In this document: positions 53,700 through 64,000 of the stretch, one piece after another
How positions within the stretch are numbered: the stretch's first letter is position 1
Layout of the letters: every line of letters starts with the position of its first letter
Program-made: the position numbers and the translations under genes
The notes under the pieces: generated by a model
Told to the model about the DNA's origin: nothing
What the model saw: the letters and a program-made list of their open reading frames with translations, nothing else
Databases searched by the model: none
NCBI GenBank assembly: GCA_011037195.1
Contig: JAAEAF010006174.1
Span: forward strand, 22,435-86,434
Source of the DNA: Triatoma infestans
Taxonomy: Eukaryota; Arthropoda; Insecta; Hemiptera; Reduviidae
Reading direction: 5' to 3'
Length of the DNA: 64,000 bases

Positions 53700-54040
53700 A
53701 TTTTATGTATACACAAAGTTGTAGGATACAAAGTTTAAAGAAAATCGATGGAGCCATTTTCGATAAAATCGCGAAAAACTGAAAAAAAAAAATTCAGTAA
53801 TGTCGCATTTCCGGTTGATGATTTTTGTCCGAAACGTCGTATCTGATACGGTGGTTGTACCTAAACGGAATATCAAGTTTTTGCTTCCGGTGGTTTTTCT
53901 TTTTTGAGATATTCTGTAAAACAGACACACATACAAATACAGAATATTCACTAAAAATATTTTTTTTGTCCTCAGGGGACCTCAAAACATGTATTTCCAG
54001 TTAAAATTCAATTTAGAAAATCGCAATTGGAGTAAGAGAG
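53700..54040 (-). repeat. R1 fragment, minus orientation
   Basis: CATTTCCGGTTGATGATTTT, ACCTAAACGGAATATCAAGT, GACACACATACAAATACAGA (CA spot), GGGGACCTCAAAACATGTAT and AATTGGAGTAAGAGAGTG are in R1 order. Confidence 0.65.
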
Positions 54041-54049
54041 TGTAAAAAT

Positions 54050-54300
54050 GAACTCAAAACTTGATATTAGGTATTAGCATTGAATTCGACACGCAAATTA
54101 CAATATTCGTCAACCGGAAGATGCGACTTCACTCACTTTTTTCTTCAGTTTTTCGCGACTCTCTCGAAAACTGGTCCAACGTATAGACAAATCATTTATT
54201 ATGTTTAAAAAAAATTTCCAGGAAAATTCATTTTTAGAGGATCTCTGGGAGCTGCAACGTTATGTTTTCTTTAAAATGCCACTACCATGAATTGGCGAAT
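54050..54300 (+). repeat. R1 internal fragment, plus orientation
   Basis: Back to back with the previous fragment: CTTGATATTAGGTATTAGCA, TCGTCAACCGGAAGATGCGA, TTTCGCGACTCTCTCGAAAA, TTCATTTTTAGAGGATCTC. Confidence 0.55.
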
Positions 54301-54309
54301 TGGCTTCAA

Positions 54310-54880
54310 CTCAACTCTAACAGCCAATCTCTCAACTAGAAGCTGTCTCTAACTGAGAAATGGAATAAGGGAGATTTTCATCTTTGAGGATTTTAAGGAG
54401 ATCTAAAGATCAGTCGTTACATCAATTTCAACATGAAAGGTTCACCAAAGCTGATTGCCCACTAGGAATCTGCTGTTTGAAAAGCTACAGTTCTAACTAG
54501 CCATATCATTCTTCAAGTCATTCACAACAGCCAACGCCACGATTCCACTATATTCATCATGCTACCAACATTAATTCACTCACTTCGCTCGGTTACTCTA
54601 ACTTCTATCAATTATTTTCTCCCTTCAAATAAATTCGTTAAAATATATATTGCGAGTTTTGTAGTCAGTTTTGTGAGTTTATCAATACACCATCATTCAT
54701 CCACGAATTCCTGCTATCATTTATTACATTAGATAGTTTAACTTGAAGAACGGTATATACTTGTATATATACTTAACTAATACTTGTACGGTATATACTC
54801 TTGCGGGCTCTAACGGTCGATACGGTTAGCTAATTTGGTTAGCTTGATAAGACCATCGCGGCATGTATAAAGGTTTTTGA
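54310..54880. other. non-coding stretch, no gene seen
   Basis: Contains a TACTTGTA(T/C)...GTATATACT short tandem near 54755-54800. Nothing else supported. Confidence 0.5.
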
Positions 54881-54884
54881 TAGA

Positions 54885-55545
54885 GAGCTGAGTGAAGACT
54901 TCTTGGAAGTTATTGCTTTTTTTTTTTGTTTAATCTAAGGCGCGTCAACATCTGTGGTCATGGGCGCCCGGAGCCTTCTCAGTGCACTGCCGGCCTCCGG
55001 ACAGTGTTCTCTCGTTACAGACAACACTATCCATCACCGGACAGTGAGTTTTAGAGGCTCCTAGGAAGAAAAAAATCTAAGGGTAGCACAGCTGGACTCG
55101 AACCCGGGACCTCCGCGTGGGAGTCCAGTACGCTAACCACTTAGCTAATCCCTTCCCTAAGTTGTTGCTTTGAAAATTGTTATAGAGTCCTCGATAATAT
55201 ATAAATAGGCTCTTCAATGCCGCTTGCAGACTGTTTCCTGACTGTCTTAGGTGCTTTTTGAACGTTGATTTTAAGCTAGCTTAAGCTCTGAAATTTTCGA
55301 GATTATATAGAATGTTTGGTAGCTGTTGGGGGGGCAAGCTTGGTACTTCAAAGCTGTAGTCCATTTGCCTATATCATGCAAATGTGCGTCACAGAAAGTA
55401 TAATGCGTGGGTGATGTACGCTTTATGAGAATAGCAGCGCTGAAACGGGTGGAGCTGGAAACATGTAGCTATCAACGTTTGCATGATGTATTTCTTTAAC
55501 AGAGAAATGTTTAATCAATTATAAACAAACTTTTACTGTTCACCT
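54885..55545. repeat. left arm of a large inverted repeat
   Basis: The reverse complement of this arm matches 56690-57975 (minus the 884-bp insertion there). Shared segments include TATAGAGTCCTCGATAATAT, GCTTGCAGACTGTTTCCTGA, TTTCGAGATTATATAGAAT, GTACTTC(A/G)(A/G)AG and CAGCGCTGAAACG. This arm carries a type B SINE (54907-55171) that the right arm lacks. A G-run of 7 here corresponds to a C-run of 14 on the right arm. The repeat family itself is unclassified. Confidence 0.8.
54907..55171 (-). repeat. tRNA-derived SINE type B, best copy, with 13-bp TSD
   Basis: AAGTTATTGCTTT (54907-54919) and AAGTTGTTGCTTT (55159-55171) are the TSD, differing in one base. On the minus strand the head GGGATTAGCTAAGTGGTTAG runs on to GGACCTCC/box B GGGTTCGAGTCCAGC, then CTTAGATTTTTTTCTTCCTA, ACTCACTGTCCGGTGATGGA, GAGAACACTGTCCGGAGGCC, GGCTCCGGGCGCC and the GACGCGCCTTAGATTAAAC tail. 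The empty site is preserved at about 57935-57962 on the other arm. Confidence 0.9.
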
Positions 55546-56505
55546 AACGCCTATATTTATGTATTAGGCCAACCTTTAAATAAATTTCAAGAAACTTTGT
55601 CAATTAGAATTTCTAATAATTGCAATAACTAAAAACAAAATGTGCGAGTTTCACAACAGATTTCTTTACTTTTTCTTAGTGCTGTTAAGTGAAAGCTCGA
55701 GCGTCGACGATTATAACGTTATTTTGGCAGATTTGTACAGATAGGCGAAAATTTGTAAAATACTTTAACTTTGCAAAATGCAAGGGCATAAAATATCATG
55801 TCCCAGAAATATTACTGTAAGTATTATGTGAACAAAATATAAAGAAAACAAAAGTAAAATTTTTCATATTTAACAAAACTTATAGGGTATTGTTATAAAA
55901 CATTTAATAAAAACGAGCCGCTAATTTTGCTAAATTGATCTTTTGGTCATTTTCTTTAGAAATCCCATTATTATTGTTATTTATTATTAGAGGTATTCTT
56001 ATTATGTTTTAGGTCTGTTAGTAATTTTGTCTGAACAGCAGACCCTATCATTAGATAATTATGATGTTTTTTACCTTTAGCAAACCAATTCAAAGCAAGC
56101 AACAATCCCTTAAAGAAACCGCTAGACAGGGTTGCTCTAATACTTTTTTGTTTACCACCGTTCTGTGGCTTTCTTCTGTTAGAAGGCCGCCATGTTTGCC
56201 ACAATGTAAACTTCATATCTCTTTCATCTGTAATAGGATTTATTTCCATAGTTTTAAGTCCCCAGATCCTTCTGTTCTTTTATATATATATATATATCCT
56301 TCTATGCTTGTTTGGTGAATAAAAGTGGACTATAATATATTTGATTCTTTGTCAAAAGATATTATTTTGTTGGAATCTAAAACATAAACTGAATATTTTG
56401 TTTAATCTTGCGTAACAATTATTGTGAAAGCCTTTTCTGTTTTGTTGAAAATAGTTTTTTATATTATCGGTGGGGGGAAAAAACTTCTCAAAATATCAGC
56501 ATTTT
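55546..56505. other. AT-rich non-coding stretch, no gene seen
   Basis: Overlapping frames of 85-90 codons near 55977-56318 lack domains. (TA)n at 56282-56297. Confidence 0.5.
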
Positions 56506-56509
56506 AATT

Positions 56510-56690
56510 TCTTTTACTCCTATGTGAGGAAGTATCTATAGTACCTATCTTGCCAAATGAAATTTGAGTTTTCACCGGAAATACATGTTTTGGGGTTCCC
56601 TGAATATGAAAGAATATTTTTAACGCATGCTCTGTATATGTGTTAACAGAATATCCCAAAAACGAAAAAACGAAAAGACGTTGGAGAAAC
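56510..56690 (+). repeat. R1 copy, left part, interrupted by the inverted-repeat element
   Basis: TTTCTTTTACTCCTATGTGA, GAGTTTTCACCGGAAATACA, TGTTTTGGGGTTCCCTGAAT and ACAGAATATCCCAAAAACG. R1 resumes at about 57976 with CTCAAAACGCAAGAAGCTCA. Confidence 0.7.
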
Positions 56691-57975
56691 TGTAGAAGTT
56701 TGTTTATAATAGAATAAACATTCCTCTATTGAAGACGAATTCATCACATAATCGTTGATTTCCAGCTCCACACGTTTCAGCGCTGCTATTCTCGTAAAGC
56801 ACACATCAACCAAGCATTATCCTTTCTGTGATGCACATTTGCATGATACGGGCAAATGGACTACAACTCTGAAGTACCAAGCTTCCCCCCCCCCCCCAAA
56901 CAGCTACCAAAATTCTATATAATCTCGAAAATTTCAGAGCTTAAGCCAGCTTAAAATCAATATTCAAAAAGCACCTAAGAAGTCAGGAAACAGACTGTAA
57001 GCGGCATTCAAGAGCCTACTTATACAGGGTGTCCCAAGGTTTATGGATAAAGACTTTTTGTCGGAAACTAAGATAGCTAGAAAAAAACTAAAAAATACGT
57101 GTCCCCGTAGTTTTTTGTAGAAAACCAAATTTAATTTGCAAATTTGTTTTGGTGCTTCCAGAAGCGAGATACAGGCACCAACTTTCATTTTTTCAATGGG
57201 GAGATGTGGTTTTTATTTAAGAAATAGATTCCTCTATTTTTTGTAAGAAAAATTTACTTGAACGTTTTTTTCTTTGATATATTTTACAAGTTATGAATGA
57301 AAACATGATTCTATAAGAAATTTCAAAATGATATTATAACGGTTTTTTTGATTGAATAAGAAGAAAAGTACTATTTTATTATAAATTTTACTCCTCATTA
57401 ATTACAGATCTTGCTCGAACTGGCCCCACCATTAGAGATGCATACACATGCTTTTTCCTGCCAATTGTACCTTACGACCAAAGAAATACATCTCTAATGG
57501 TGGAGGCCAGTTCGAGCAAGATCTGTAATTAATGAGGAGTAAAATTTATAATAAAATAGTACTTTTCTTCTTATTCAATCAAAAAACCGTTATAATATCA
57601 TTTTGAAATTTCTTATAGGAATCATGTTTTCATTCATAACTTGTAAAATATCGCTCAAAGAAAAAAACCGTTCAAGTAAATTTTTCTTACAAAAAATTGA
57701 GGAATCTATTTCTTAAATAAAAACCACACCTCCCCATTTGAAAAAATGAAGTTGGTGCCTGTATCTCGCTTCTCGAAGCACCAAAACTAATTTGCAAATT
57801 AAATTTGGATTTCTATCAAAAACTACGGGGACCCGTATTTTTTAGTTTTTTCCTAGCTATCTTAGTTTCCGAGAAAAAGCCGTTATCCATATACCATGGG
57901 GCACCCTGTATATTATCGAGGACTCTATAACAATTTTGAAAGCAACAACTTCCAAGAAGTCTTCACTCTCTCAAA
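56690..57975. repeat. right arm of the large inverted repeat, with nested foldback
   Basis: This is the inverted relative of 54885-55545. About 400 bases belong to the arm itself (56690-57024 and 57909-57975). It interrupts an R1 copy, so it behaves as an inserted element. Its interior is split by the 884-bp foldback. Confidence 0.8.
57025..57908. mobile_element. 884-bp foldback transposon with CAGGGTG ends and TA TSD
   Basis: Starts CAGGGTGTCCCAAGGTTTAT and ends with the inverted form ...GGGGCACCCTG. Arms of about 416 and 420 bases (57025-57440 and 57489-57908) are reverse complements with few differences, around a 48-base spacer. TA flanks both sides (57023-57024 and 57909-57910), and the uninterrupted version of the target on the other arm proves a 2-bp TSD. 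No coding region. A non-autonomous TA-targeting DNA element, possibly Tc1/mariner-mobilised, is the likely class. Confidence 0.9.
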
Positions 57976-58540
57976 ACGCAAGAAGCTCAAATTTGGTATT
58001 CCATTTAGATACTATCACCGTATCAAACATGAACATTTCGAGCAAACTTCATCCATCGGAACTGTGACTTTACTGAATGGTTTTTTTGTTTCTGTTTTCT
58101 TAATTTTCTCAGCTCCAACGATTTTTTTTAAACTTCCTATACTATCTACATTCATAAATGCCTATCACTTTTATTTGTTATATTTTCCCAGAAAAATTCA
58201 TTTTTCAGGGTCTTTGGGTGGGAGGGGGGTTAGGTAACATTAAAGTTATGCTTTCCTCGAAAATACCACTTCAGTATAATATACGATTTTACTACATACA
58301 TAATATTAATATATATTTAGAACCATCGATAGAATACCAAATTATAAGAAAATCGGTTAACCAGAAGTGCGAGTTCATTGAATAGATTTTCTGAGAAGTT
58401 TGTAATTTTCTCTAAAACTATTATAATGAATTCTTTTAAACTTCACAGATCGAAACCTATTACTTTTATTTGATACATTTTTCCAAAAAAATTATTTTGG
58501 AAAGACGCGCGGGCATTTGTGGTGTTAATTTCAATTTTAT
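57976..58540 (+). repeat. R1 copy, right part after the interruption
   Basis: CTCAAAACGCAAGAAGCTCA, TTGGTATTCCATTTAGATAC, CATCGGAACTGTGACTTTAC, TTTATTTGTTATATTTTCCC, the G-rich spot GGGTGGGAGGGGGGTTAGG, ATAATATACGATTTTACTAC, CGGTTAACCAGAAGTGCGAG, then a partial second internal unit. The right terminus is missing. Confidence 0.7.
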
Positions 58541-58616
58541 ATATAGTTGGTTCAGTGTTTTTAGAGCGTTCTAATGGGTCCATAATAAAATCGCCACTTC
58601 TCTACTTAACAAGATT

Positions 58617-59553
58617 TTTTTTTTTTTTTTTACAACGCCATTAGTTTGACCTTTCGGCCATTCTCCTTCTGGCAGCCAAGTGTAAATGTGCATTATACAC
58701 GAAAGAAGATTTCGCAGATGATGTAACATCTTTAGTTTCAGGGCATAGAGCTAAATGATCTCCTGTCATATTTTCTCTGGTGCACAAGGAGCAAAGGCGA
58801 ATGTCAACAATCCCTATACGGTGGAGGTGCTTCTATAGCAGATCGTGCACCGTCAGGATGCGCAAGCAGGCAACAGCAACCGAACGCGGAAGAGTGGCGG
58901 GAATCCTGCCGCTTACTTCCACCAATTTCTCCCACTTTCATCCAGCTCCCTTTTCTCCGTACTTATTGTGCCATATATCTCTTAATGACGAAGATACTAT
59001 AGCCTTTAAATTTCTTAGTGGAACGAGTAAATGAGGTTGTTCTTTTTTCGAACTTTCGTTAGCCAAACGATCAGTTTGCTCGTTCCCGTAAATTCCTCAA
59101 TGGCCCGGTATCCACTACAATACAATGAGTTTACCCACTTTAGTCAGGCGGCTAATACTTTTTTTACATGCAGCTTCTATAGCCAACCTTCACTGGTTTC
59201 CGGTGACGTAAGCGATCGTATAACCGACTGGGAGTCGATCAGCAACACTACCTTCTGCTCAGGCCTAGTACACATAAAGTCTAAAGCAACATGGACAGCG
59301 TACATTTCCCCATCATAATTGTCACACCAATTTGGAAGAGGGATGCTTTCTTGGAACGCTCTTGAAAATATACCGGCTCCGGCTCGCCTCTTACTGGCGT
59401 CAGCTGATCCGTCAGTATATATATATGAAGCCATTCGCTTGCTGGATATTTTGTTTCTATTGCCTCCAGGATGTCAGCTTCATCTGAATTTCACTCATAT
59501 TTTTTTTAACACTGACGCCATGAAGTACCTCAAGTCTTCCTGCGGCCAAGATT
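58617..59553 (-). pseudogene. 5'-truncated LINE: RNase H and zinc-knuckle tail, poly(A)
   Basis: Minus strand. RNase H starts MASYIYTDGSADASKRRAGA, with DGEMYAVHVAL, VVLLIDSQSVIRSL and, after 59177, the WIPGH-stop-GIYGNEQTDRLANES segment; catalytic D, E, D, D are all recognisable. The tail has LPRSVAVACLRILTVHDLL, a stop, KHLHRIGIVDIRLCSLC and GDHLALCPETKDV. It ends with a poly(A) (T-run 58617-58632). Three stop codons interrupt it. CAAGATT at the T-run edge and at 59547-59553 is a possible short TSD. A different family from the 32 kb and 39.8 kb elements. Confidence 0.8.
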
Positions 59554-59564
59554 AGAGGAGTACG

Positions 59565-60262
59565 TTTTTTTTTATTTGAAACTTTTTTTCTGAAAAAATT
59601 TGAATTCAGAGGGATTTAAGGGGAGCTAAGAGGTCACGTTTTACTTTCTCAAAAGTGTTGATTTATTATATAAATATTTAGTAAAAATTCTAAGTCTGAA
59701 GAGAATTTATCAATTTTAAAACTGTGGCGTTCTAAAGTAAAAAAAGGTCGTGTGATTATTTTAACACCAGAAATTTTGGGATATTTTGCTTTCTTTTATT
59801 GCTATAAGAGGAAATATTGGAATCATTTCAAAAGTAATGTGTGTGAGTGTGAATGCTTTATTTGTGATCAGCACAACTCAAAAACGGATAATCACAAAAA
59901 ACTGAAACTTAATGCATACTTCATTTATATTCAATCAGAGGACCCGACAATTTAGATTTTGGTCAAAATAGGCCAAAAGAAAGTAGTACCATTTTACTAA
60001 ATGTACTCGTATTTTTAGTATTTTGTGATTTTCACGGTAATAGCTCAAAGATTTTCTTTGCCCATTGATTACAAACCACATTGTAGGAGGTGTTTCACTT
60101 CTATTTGAAATGTTTTCTTTTAAGTAAATTCATTTTATGGAGTTTCCGTGAGAGTGAGTGACATTTTAGGCTTTCGTCTTAAGTTTCACCAATATTTGTC
60201 ACACTTATAACTATGTCAATCACAGTAATAGATAGTTGTGTGAATATTTTAGACCATAATCT
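59565..60262 (+). repeat. R1 copies, two diverged pieces
   Basis: Internal piece 59570-59750 (GAAAAAATTTGAATTCAGAG, TCTAAGTCTGAAGAGAATTT), then a left-end piece from about 59785 (TTTGCTTTCTTTTATTGCTA), a GTGTGTGAGTGTGAATG spot, and through to the right end GTTGTGTGAATATTTTAGAC (60234 onward). Confidence 0.6.
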
Positions 60263-60589
60263 TTTTTATTGTTTCATCTTCTCCAATTATGAGTGACTCA
60301 CGGATACCATGGTAGTGAAGAAGGAGACGTAGTAGGCCCCGTAAGCAATGATATGAGAATATAATTGAGAAGAAGAAAGGTAGAGTGCTGAGGGAAGGGG
60401 ACTGGGTAAACAGGGACAGCCCAGGAGATCCCAGCTTGAGGCTAGAAGAAGGCAACTCTTGAAGAAGGATTAACAAGAATAAGAAGAAAAATAATTTACG
60501 AGTATATTAAAATTCCCACAACAATTCACAAACAGTAACAATACGTACATAATCGTATGGCATTGTTGCTGTACTAATAATATTTCTAC
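60263..60589. other. purine-rich non-coding stretch, no gene seen
   Basis: GA-rich on the plus strand (60300-60490). The 75-codon minus-strand frame has no motif. Confidence 0.5.
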
Positions 60590-60660
60590 AACAATGCCAT
60601 TAGTACTACTACACTGATGGCATCGCGATTAGTACTACTACACTGGCACTACAGACCAAA
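60590..60660. repeat. short tandem at the 3' end of the LINE fragment
   Basis: ATTAGTACTACTACACTG occurs twice (about 60599-60616 and 60630-60647), separated by ATGGCATCGCG. On the minus strand this lies directly after the LINE stop region, a plausible 3' UTR tail. Confidence 0.6.
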
Positions 60661-61085
60661 ATGGGCCAGGGCCTCATCAACAACTTTCTTCCACTCTCTC
60701 TATCCGCTACTACTCTTCTCCATCTTCTTACACCCAATTCTGTGAGGTCTTCCTGGACATCGTTGATCCACCTCTTATGAGGCGAGGCCTACCTTTCTTT
60801 CTTGCTCCTCCTGGAAGCATTCCCATTTAGGAGTTTTTCAGAAGCCGCTCTTCCTCCATCCTCTCAACGTGCCCCAACCACCTCAAACGAGCCTGTTTTA
60901 CGCTGGCCACTATATTCTCATTTTTAAAGACCTGGTAAAATTCTACATTGATTCTAATGCGCCACTGTCCATCAGATCTTGGCGCCAGATAGCTTTCTCA
61001 GTACCTTGCGCTCCCAAACCCCTAGTACATTCTCAGAAGTCTCACACGCATATGTGACTACAGGCTTTATAATTGTCTTAAGCCA
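60645..61085 (-). pseudogene. LINE C-terminal tail fragment
   Basis: The minus-strand decoded segments WGTLRGWRKSGF, MLPGGARKKGRPR/ASKEVDQRCPGRPHRIGCKK, REWKKVVDEALAHFGL follow the standard insect LINE ending (LRWLGHVERMEEERLPKR, GRPRxRWxDDVxEDLxxLGV, REEWRKVVDEAKAHFGL). Frameshifts and stops split it. No RT part is attached. Similar in type to the tail at 3240-3600. Confidence 0.75.
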
Positions 61086-61089
61086 TCGT

Positions 61090-62540
61090 TATTGTAAAAC
61101 AAAAATCACCCGATTGTCTCGCCGGTAATTCAAGGTACCTTATACATCTATTCAATTCAAGATAATTTTATTTAACTTCCAGATATTGTATATTCAGAAT
61201 GTACCTAATTCTTCTTTTTACTGGTAGAATTTTGATTTTAATGTTTGTTTGTTATTTTTTTTACAAAATAGATGAGTGATGCAGAAAATAGTTTTGTACC
61301 AAACTGATTGCCCTGATTTGCAGAAGAAAATTTGCCCTGAAGATCATACTATCAATGGAAAAATTCTCTCACCACATTTAGAAAAAAAAAAACAAGTAGG
61401 TTAAAATAATACAAGTGGTATAAAATAATTATACCATAAAATGAAATGGAGCATGCTTACGGAAGAGTGTAAATAGAAAACTCCAGAAAGCTTATAACAC
61501 ACATATTATACAATAGATTTTTGAAGTGATGAAATCAGAAAATTGGAAATATTATCTAAAAAGGACATCTACAAATCTGGAATAGTCAGGATTAAAAAAA
61601 ATATATATATATATAAACTTATATTGTAGATATGGTCAATAAATAGGGTTGAAACAAAATAAATAGGTAAAGTTTTGTGTTAGTGAAACTCATTTTGTAA
61701 GGAAGCAACATTTATAGAGACAACACATTTTGGACAGATCTCCCCCACCCCCTTCAACCTTTTTTCCTTCTCTCTCCATCTCCCTTGCCTGAAACTAAAT
61801 GGTCTTGGCTCTTTATATTTCCTTAAGTTTCAAGATGCTGTTACTACTGGCTGTAAGGCTGATGTAGTTACTATACACCCGACCATTACAGATCCATTTA
61901 AACACCATGTAACTCATTTCTCAAGCTATTTGGCTTTCCCGCCCAGCTTCATAATATCCATTCTCTACTTCTTACTACCCATAATAAAATGGCCATCTTA
62001 ACTTTTTTCTCTCATTCTACTTTTTACTCACTTTTAGAGAGAGAAAGATATTGACTTATATATATATATATAAACTACTTTCTGGTGCCTCGTTTGCAGA
62101 ATCCACCATATTTGCTTAACTGTTATATCCTTTAATGAACCATTTCTTTGGTTAAGTTAAGAATCACAATGCATTCTTAAAAATATTAATTGAAATTTTA
62201 ATTATTGTAGTTTTAACATTATTCTGCACTCTTTGCAATGTAAATCCTCTTGCAATGATTTTGCAGAAGAAAGGATTTATATTTTTCTTCAAACCAAAGA
62301 AATTTCGGGAACTCGCACTCACAACTGCCCATAAAAATATACTACGCTTAATAAAGAGAAACGTGAAACCGCCTGATCACGGACAGACAAATAAATACAC
62401 AAAAATTGTCCAGTAAGTATACGTACATATATTCTACATTCTCAGGAATTTATATGGTGGATTGGACTAAGTTTAACTATATAGTCAACAATGTCAGAAA
62501 GAAGAAATACTGACAATACTCGTGCGATTGTTGCTAATCA
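61090..62540. other. non-coding stretch, no gene seen
   Basis: A pyrimidine-rich segment lies at 61738-61790, and (TA)n at 61600-61614 and 62058-62073. No coding region supported. Confidence 0.5.
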
Positions 62541-62544
62541 ATGT

Positions 62545-62730
62545 TTTTTTTTTATTTAAGGCGTGGCAACAACTATGGTCATTGGCGCCCGGAGCCTTCT
62601 CAGTGCACTGCCGGCCTCCGGTCAGTGTACTGGATAACACTGTCCATCACCGGACAGTAAGCTGTAGAAGAAAGAAATCTAACAGCAGCACGCTCCGATG
62701 GGAGTCCAGTACGCTAACCACCTGCTTGTA
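62545..62730 (-). repeat. tRNA-derived SINE type B, decayed at the head
   Basis: Minus strand: CGTACTGGACTCCCATCGGA, TTAGATTTCTTTCTTCTACA, CTTACTGTCCGGTGATGGAC, GGAGGCCGGCAGTGCACTGA, GAAGGCTCCGGGCGCCAATG, then the tail and an A-run. The first part of the tRNA-like head is lost. Confidence 0.75.
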
Positions 62731-62924
62731 ATAATTGAAAAATTACGCATCCATCTCATACGCCCTTGAAACCTGCATATCATACCATGAGATTCTATTT
62801 ATCCACTCCTAGAAGTCATTACATGGGATCAAGTTTCACAAGAACAAAGAAGTGAAAACAAATGTTCCAAATTGTTCTCAATTCAGTTCTAAAAGGCTGG
62901 AAGAGCTTAAAAGAATGTTGTTCT

Positions 62925-63374
62925 AGTCTCGGAGTTGTTGGTCATAATAGGGAAATAAGCGGTGGGATAGGTTGGCCAAATTAGAATTCACTCTGTCCTC
63001 CAATGGTCCTGAGCCTGTTGTTGGCATGTGTTCGGGGTGCATATGTGGCTAGCTTCTAGGTGGACGACTTTATAGCATTGATGAGCTCAGTTGGTTGTTG
63101 GCAATCTATGATGTACACTGGGGATCCGGGCAGCTAATGGTGGGACAGATATTACTGTGACTTTCACTGAGGATACAATTGAGAGTCCTGGCAGATGTCA
63201 CCCAGACACTCTTGGATAGCCAGTCATTTACACAAAATAGGCTGGACCTCTAGCCCTTTGTGTGAGAACTGTGAAGATGGAGTCCCGAAAACCTCTAGAT
63301 TGCTGGGGGAGAACCCTTAGAGGATTTTTTTTTTGTGTGGAGGATAGAATCATCAATAATAATAATAATAATAA
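62925..63374 (+). pseudogene. RNase H-bearing LINE 3' end with (AAT)n tail, heavily decayed
   Basis: Segments GHNREISGG (cf. PGHxGIxGNE), NGPEPVVGM, then ESWQMSPRHSWIASHLHKIG, CENCEDG can be read in shifting frames. They follow the order of the RNase H end and zinc-knuckle tail. The sequence ends in (AAT)n at about 63353-63374, the tail type of I-clade and related LINEs. Confidence 0.55.
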
Positions 63375-63484
63375 GCCATCTCTATTTAATGGGACTTATT
63401 ATTATTCAACATATGTGCAACATATAGTTGATGAGATCAAGATTATTTACGTAGAATTTTTCTAACACGACTCTCATGGTAAAG

Positions 63485-63860
63485 TTATGGTCTAACTACC
63501 TTTCTGAAAACCTCATTGGCAGTCACAGAGTATTCTTTCCGCTGAGTTATACTTTTTGCGAGGAGGATCGCGAGGATTTTAAATGCCGCACTCAACAAGG
63601 ATATGCCGCGGTAATTTGAACATTTTTTGTATGGGCATATTAATGCCACAGCCCAGTCCTTTGGCATTTTTTCTTATAGCCATATTTTAATACAAGGTCG
63701 TATACATCAGTCTTCAATCGCTCCCCGCCAAACTTCGTCATTTCAGGAGATATGGTGTCATCCCCAGGAGACTTATTTTCTTTAATGAATTCCAGCACTC
63801 CGACGGAATCGTCTCTCGAGGGTGGCTCAGCATCATCATCTAGCTAGATTTGATCCTGCT
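63485..63860 (-). pseudogene. reverse transcriptase fingers fragment of a LINE
   Basis: Minus strand: LEFIKENKSPGDDTISPEMT, KFGGERLKTDVYDLVLK, then after a frameshift MPKDWAVALICPYKK, CSNYRGISLLSAAFKIL. This is the N-terminal RT region (NKSPGxDxIxxE, P..W..AxIxPIxKKG, NYRGIxLL...YKI). The palm with the catalytic Asp residues is not present in the window. Confidence 0.8.
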
Positions 63861-63869
63861 ACCCATTTA

Positions 63870-64000
63870 CTATCATACTTTCATTTAATATTCCACATAA
63901 AACTATTCAGCTGTCTCTTTATTCGTCTCTTTATTTATTGAATGACCTATATTACCTTACATTTTAATTATTCGTCTTAGTTAATTTAAACATAATAACC
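63870..64000. other. AT-rich edge of the window
   Basis: Nothing recognised. The upstream part of the minus-strand RT fragment may continue beyond the window. Confidence 0.4.

Overview
The window is eukaryotic, AT-rich and almost gene-free. It reads as accessory or intergenic DNA from an arthropod, most likely an insect. The evidence is the mixture of transposable-element relics: several non-LTR reverse transcriptase and RNase H fragments with insect-style C-terminal tails, a PIF/Harbinger deletion derivative, a pogo/Tigger-like relic with its C-terminal zinc finger, tRNA-derived SINEs, a probable solo LTR and many short foldback elements. I see no intact host gene, no exon series and no free-standing tRNA or rRNA gene. 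The species cannot be named from this sequence alone.

One repeat family dominates and is called R1 here. It is about 0.7-1.05 kb and occurs in more than twenty complete or partial copies on both strands. It has inverted terminal motifs (ACTTTCTCTTACTCC at one end, GGAGTAAGAGAAAGT at the other), a terminal segment GTGTGAGTGTTTCACACCAGA followed by T-runs, an internal unit of about 310 bp present once or twice, and a GT/CA microsatellite at a fixed internal place. Several copies lie head to tail. No R1 copy has a convincing coding region.

Layout. 0.7-1.4 kb: palindromic elements carrying hammerhead-like motifs. 3-4.7 kb: SINE and a decayed reverse transcriptase. 6.5-7.5 kb: R1 and a tRNA-Glu-derived SINE with target-site duplication (TSD). 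9-14.7 kb: mariner-like scraps, a pogo/Tigger relic and a duplicated 0.5 kb block. 16-21.9 kb: R1 copies, a solo LTR and a SINE. 24.6-29.1 kb: R1 with G-runs, repeat families called Rep2, Rep3 and Rep4 here, and a composite SINE. 30.6-31.2 kb: a foldback element with a good hammerhead-like core. 32.3-34.4 kb: the best-preserved retroelement, a LOA/Jockey-type reverse transcriptase plus RNase H with a poly(A) tail. 36-37.2 kb: foldback and two abutting LINE ends. 38.2 kb: composite SINE. 39.8-40.5 kb: 5'-truncated LINE with a 15-bp TSD. 42-45 kb: R1 and a Harbinger derivative. 45.8-47.9 kb: R1, with a SINE nearby that is itself interrupted by a 784-bp unknown insertion. 48-50.6 kb: tandem R1. 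52.5 kb: a fresh 102-bp tandem duplication. 54.9-58.5 kb: an inverted repeat pair in which each arm holds a different later insertion, so each arm is the empty site of the other. 58.6-64 kb: three or four LINE fragments, SINE and R1.

Nothing here works as an operon or pathway. The logic is nested insertion, which the TSDs let one order in time. The most interesting observations are the hammerhead-ribozyme-like cores in foldback elements, the architecture and tandem junctions of R1, the reciprocal empty-site pair at 55-58 kb, and the two-layer nested insertion at 46.4-47.6 kb. Coordinates of repeat boundaries without TSDs are good to roughly 10-30 bases.
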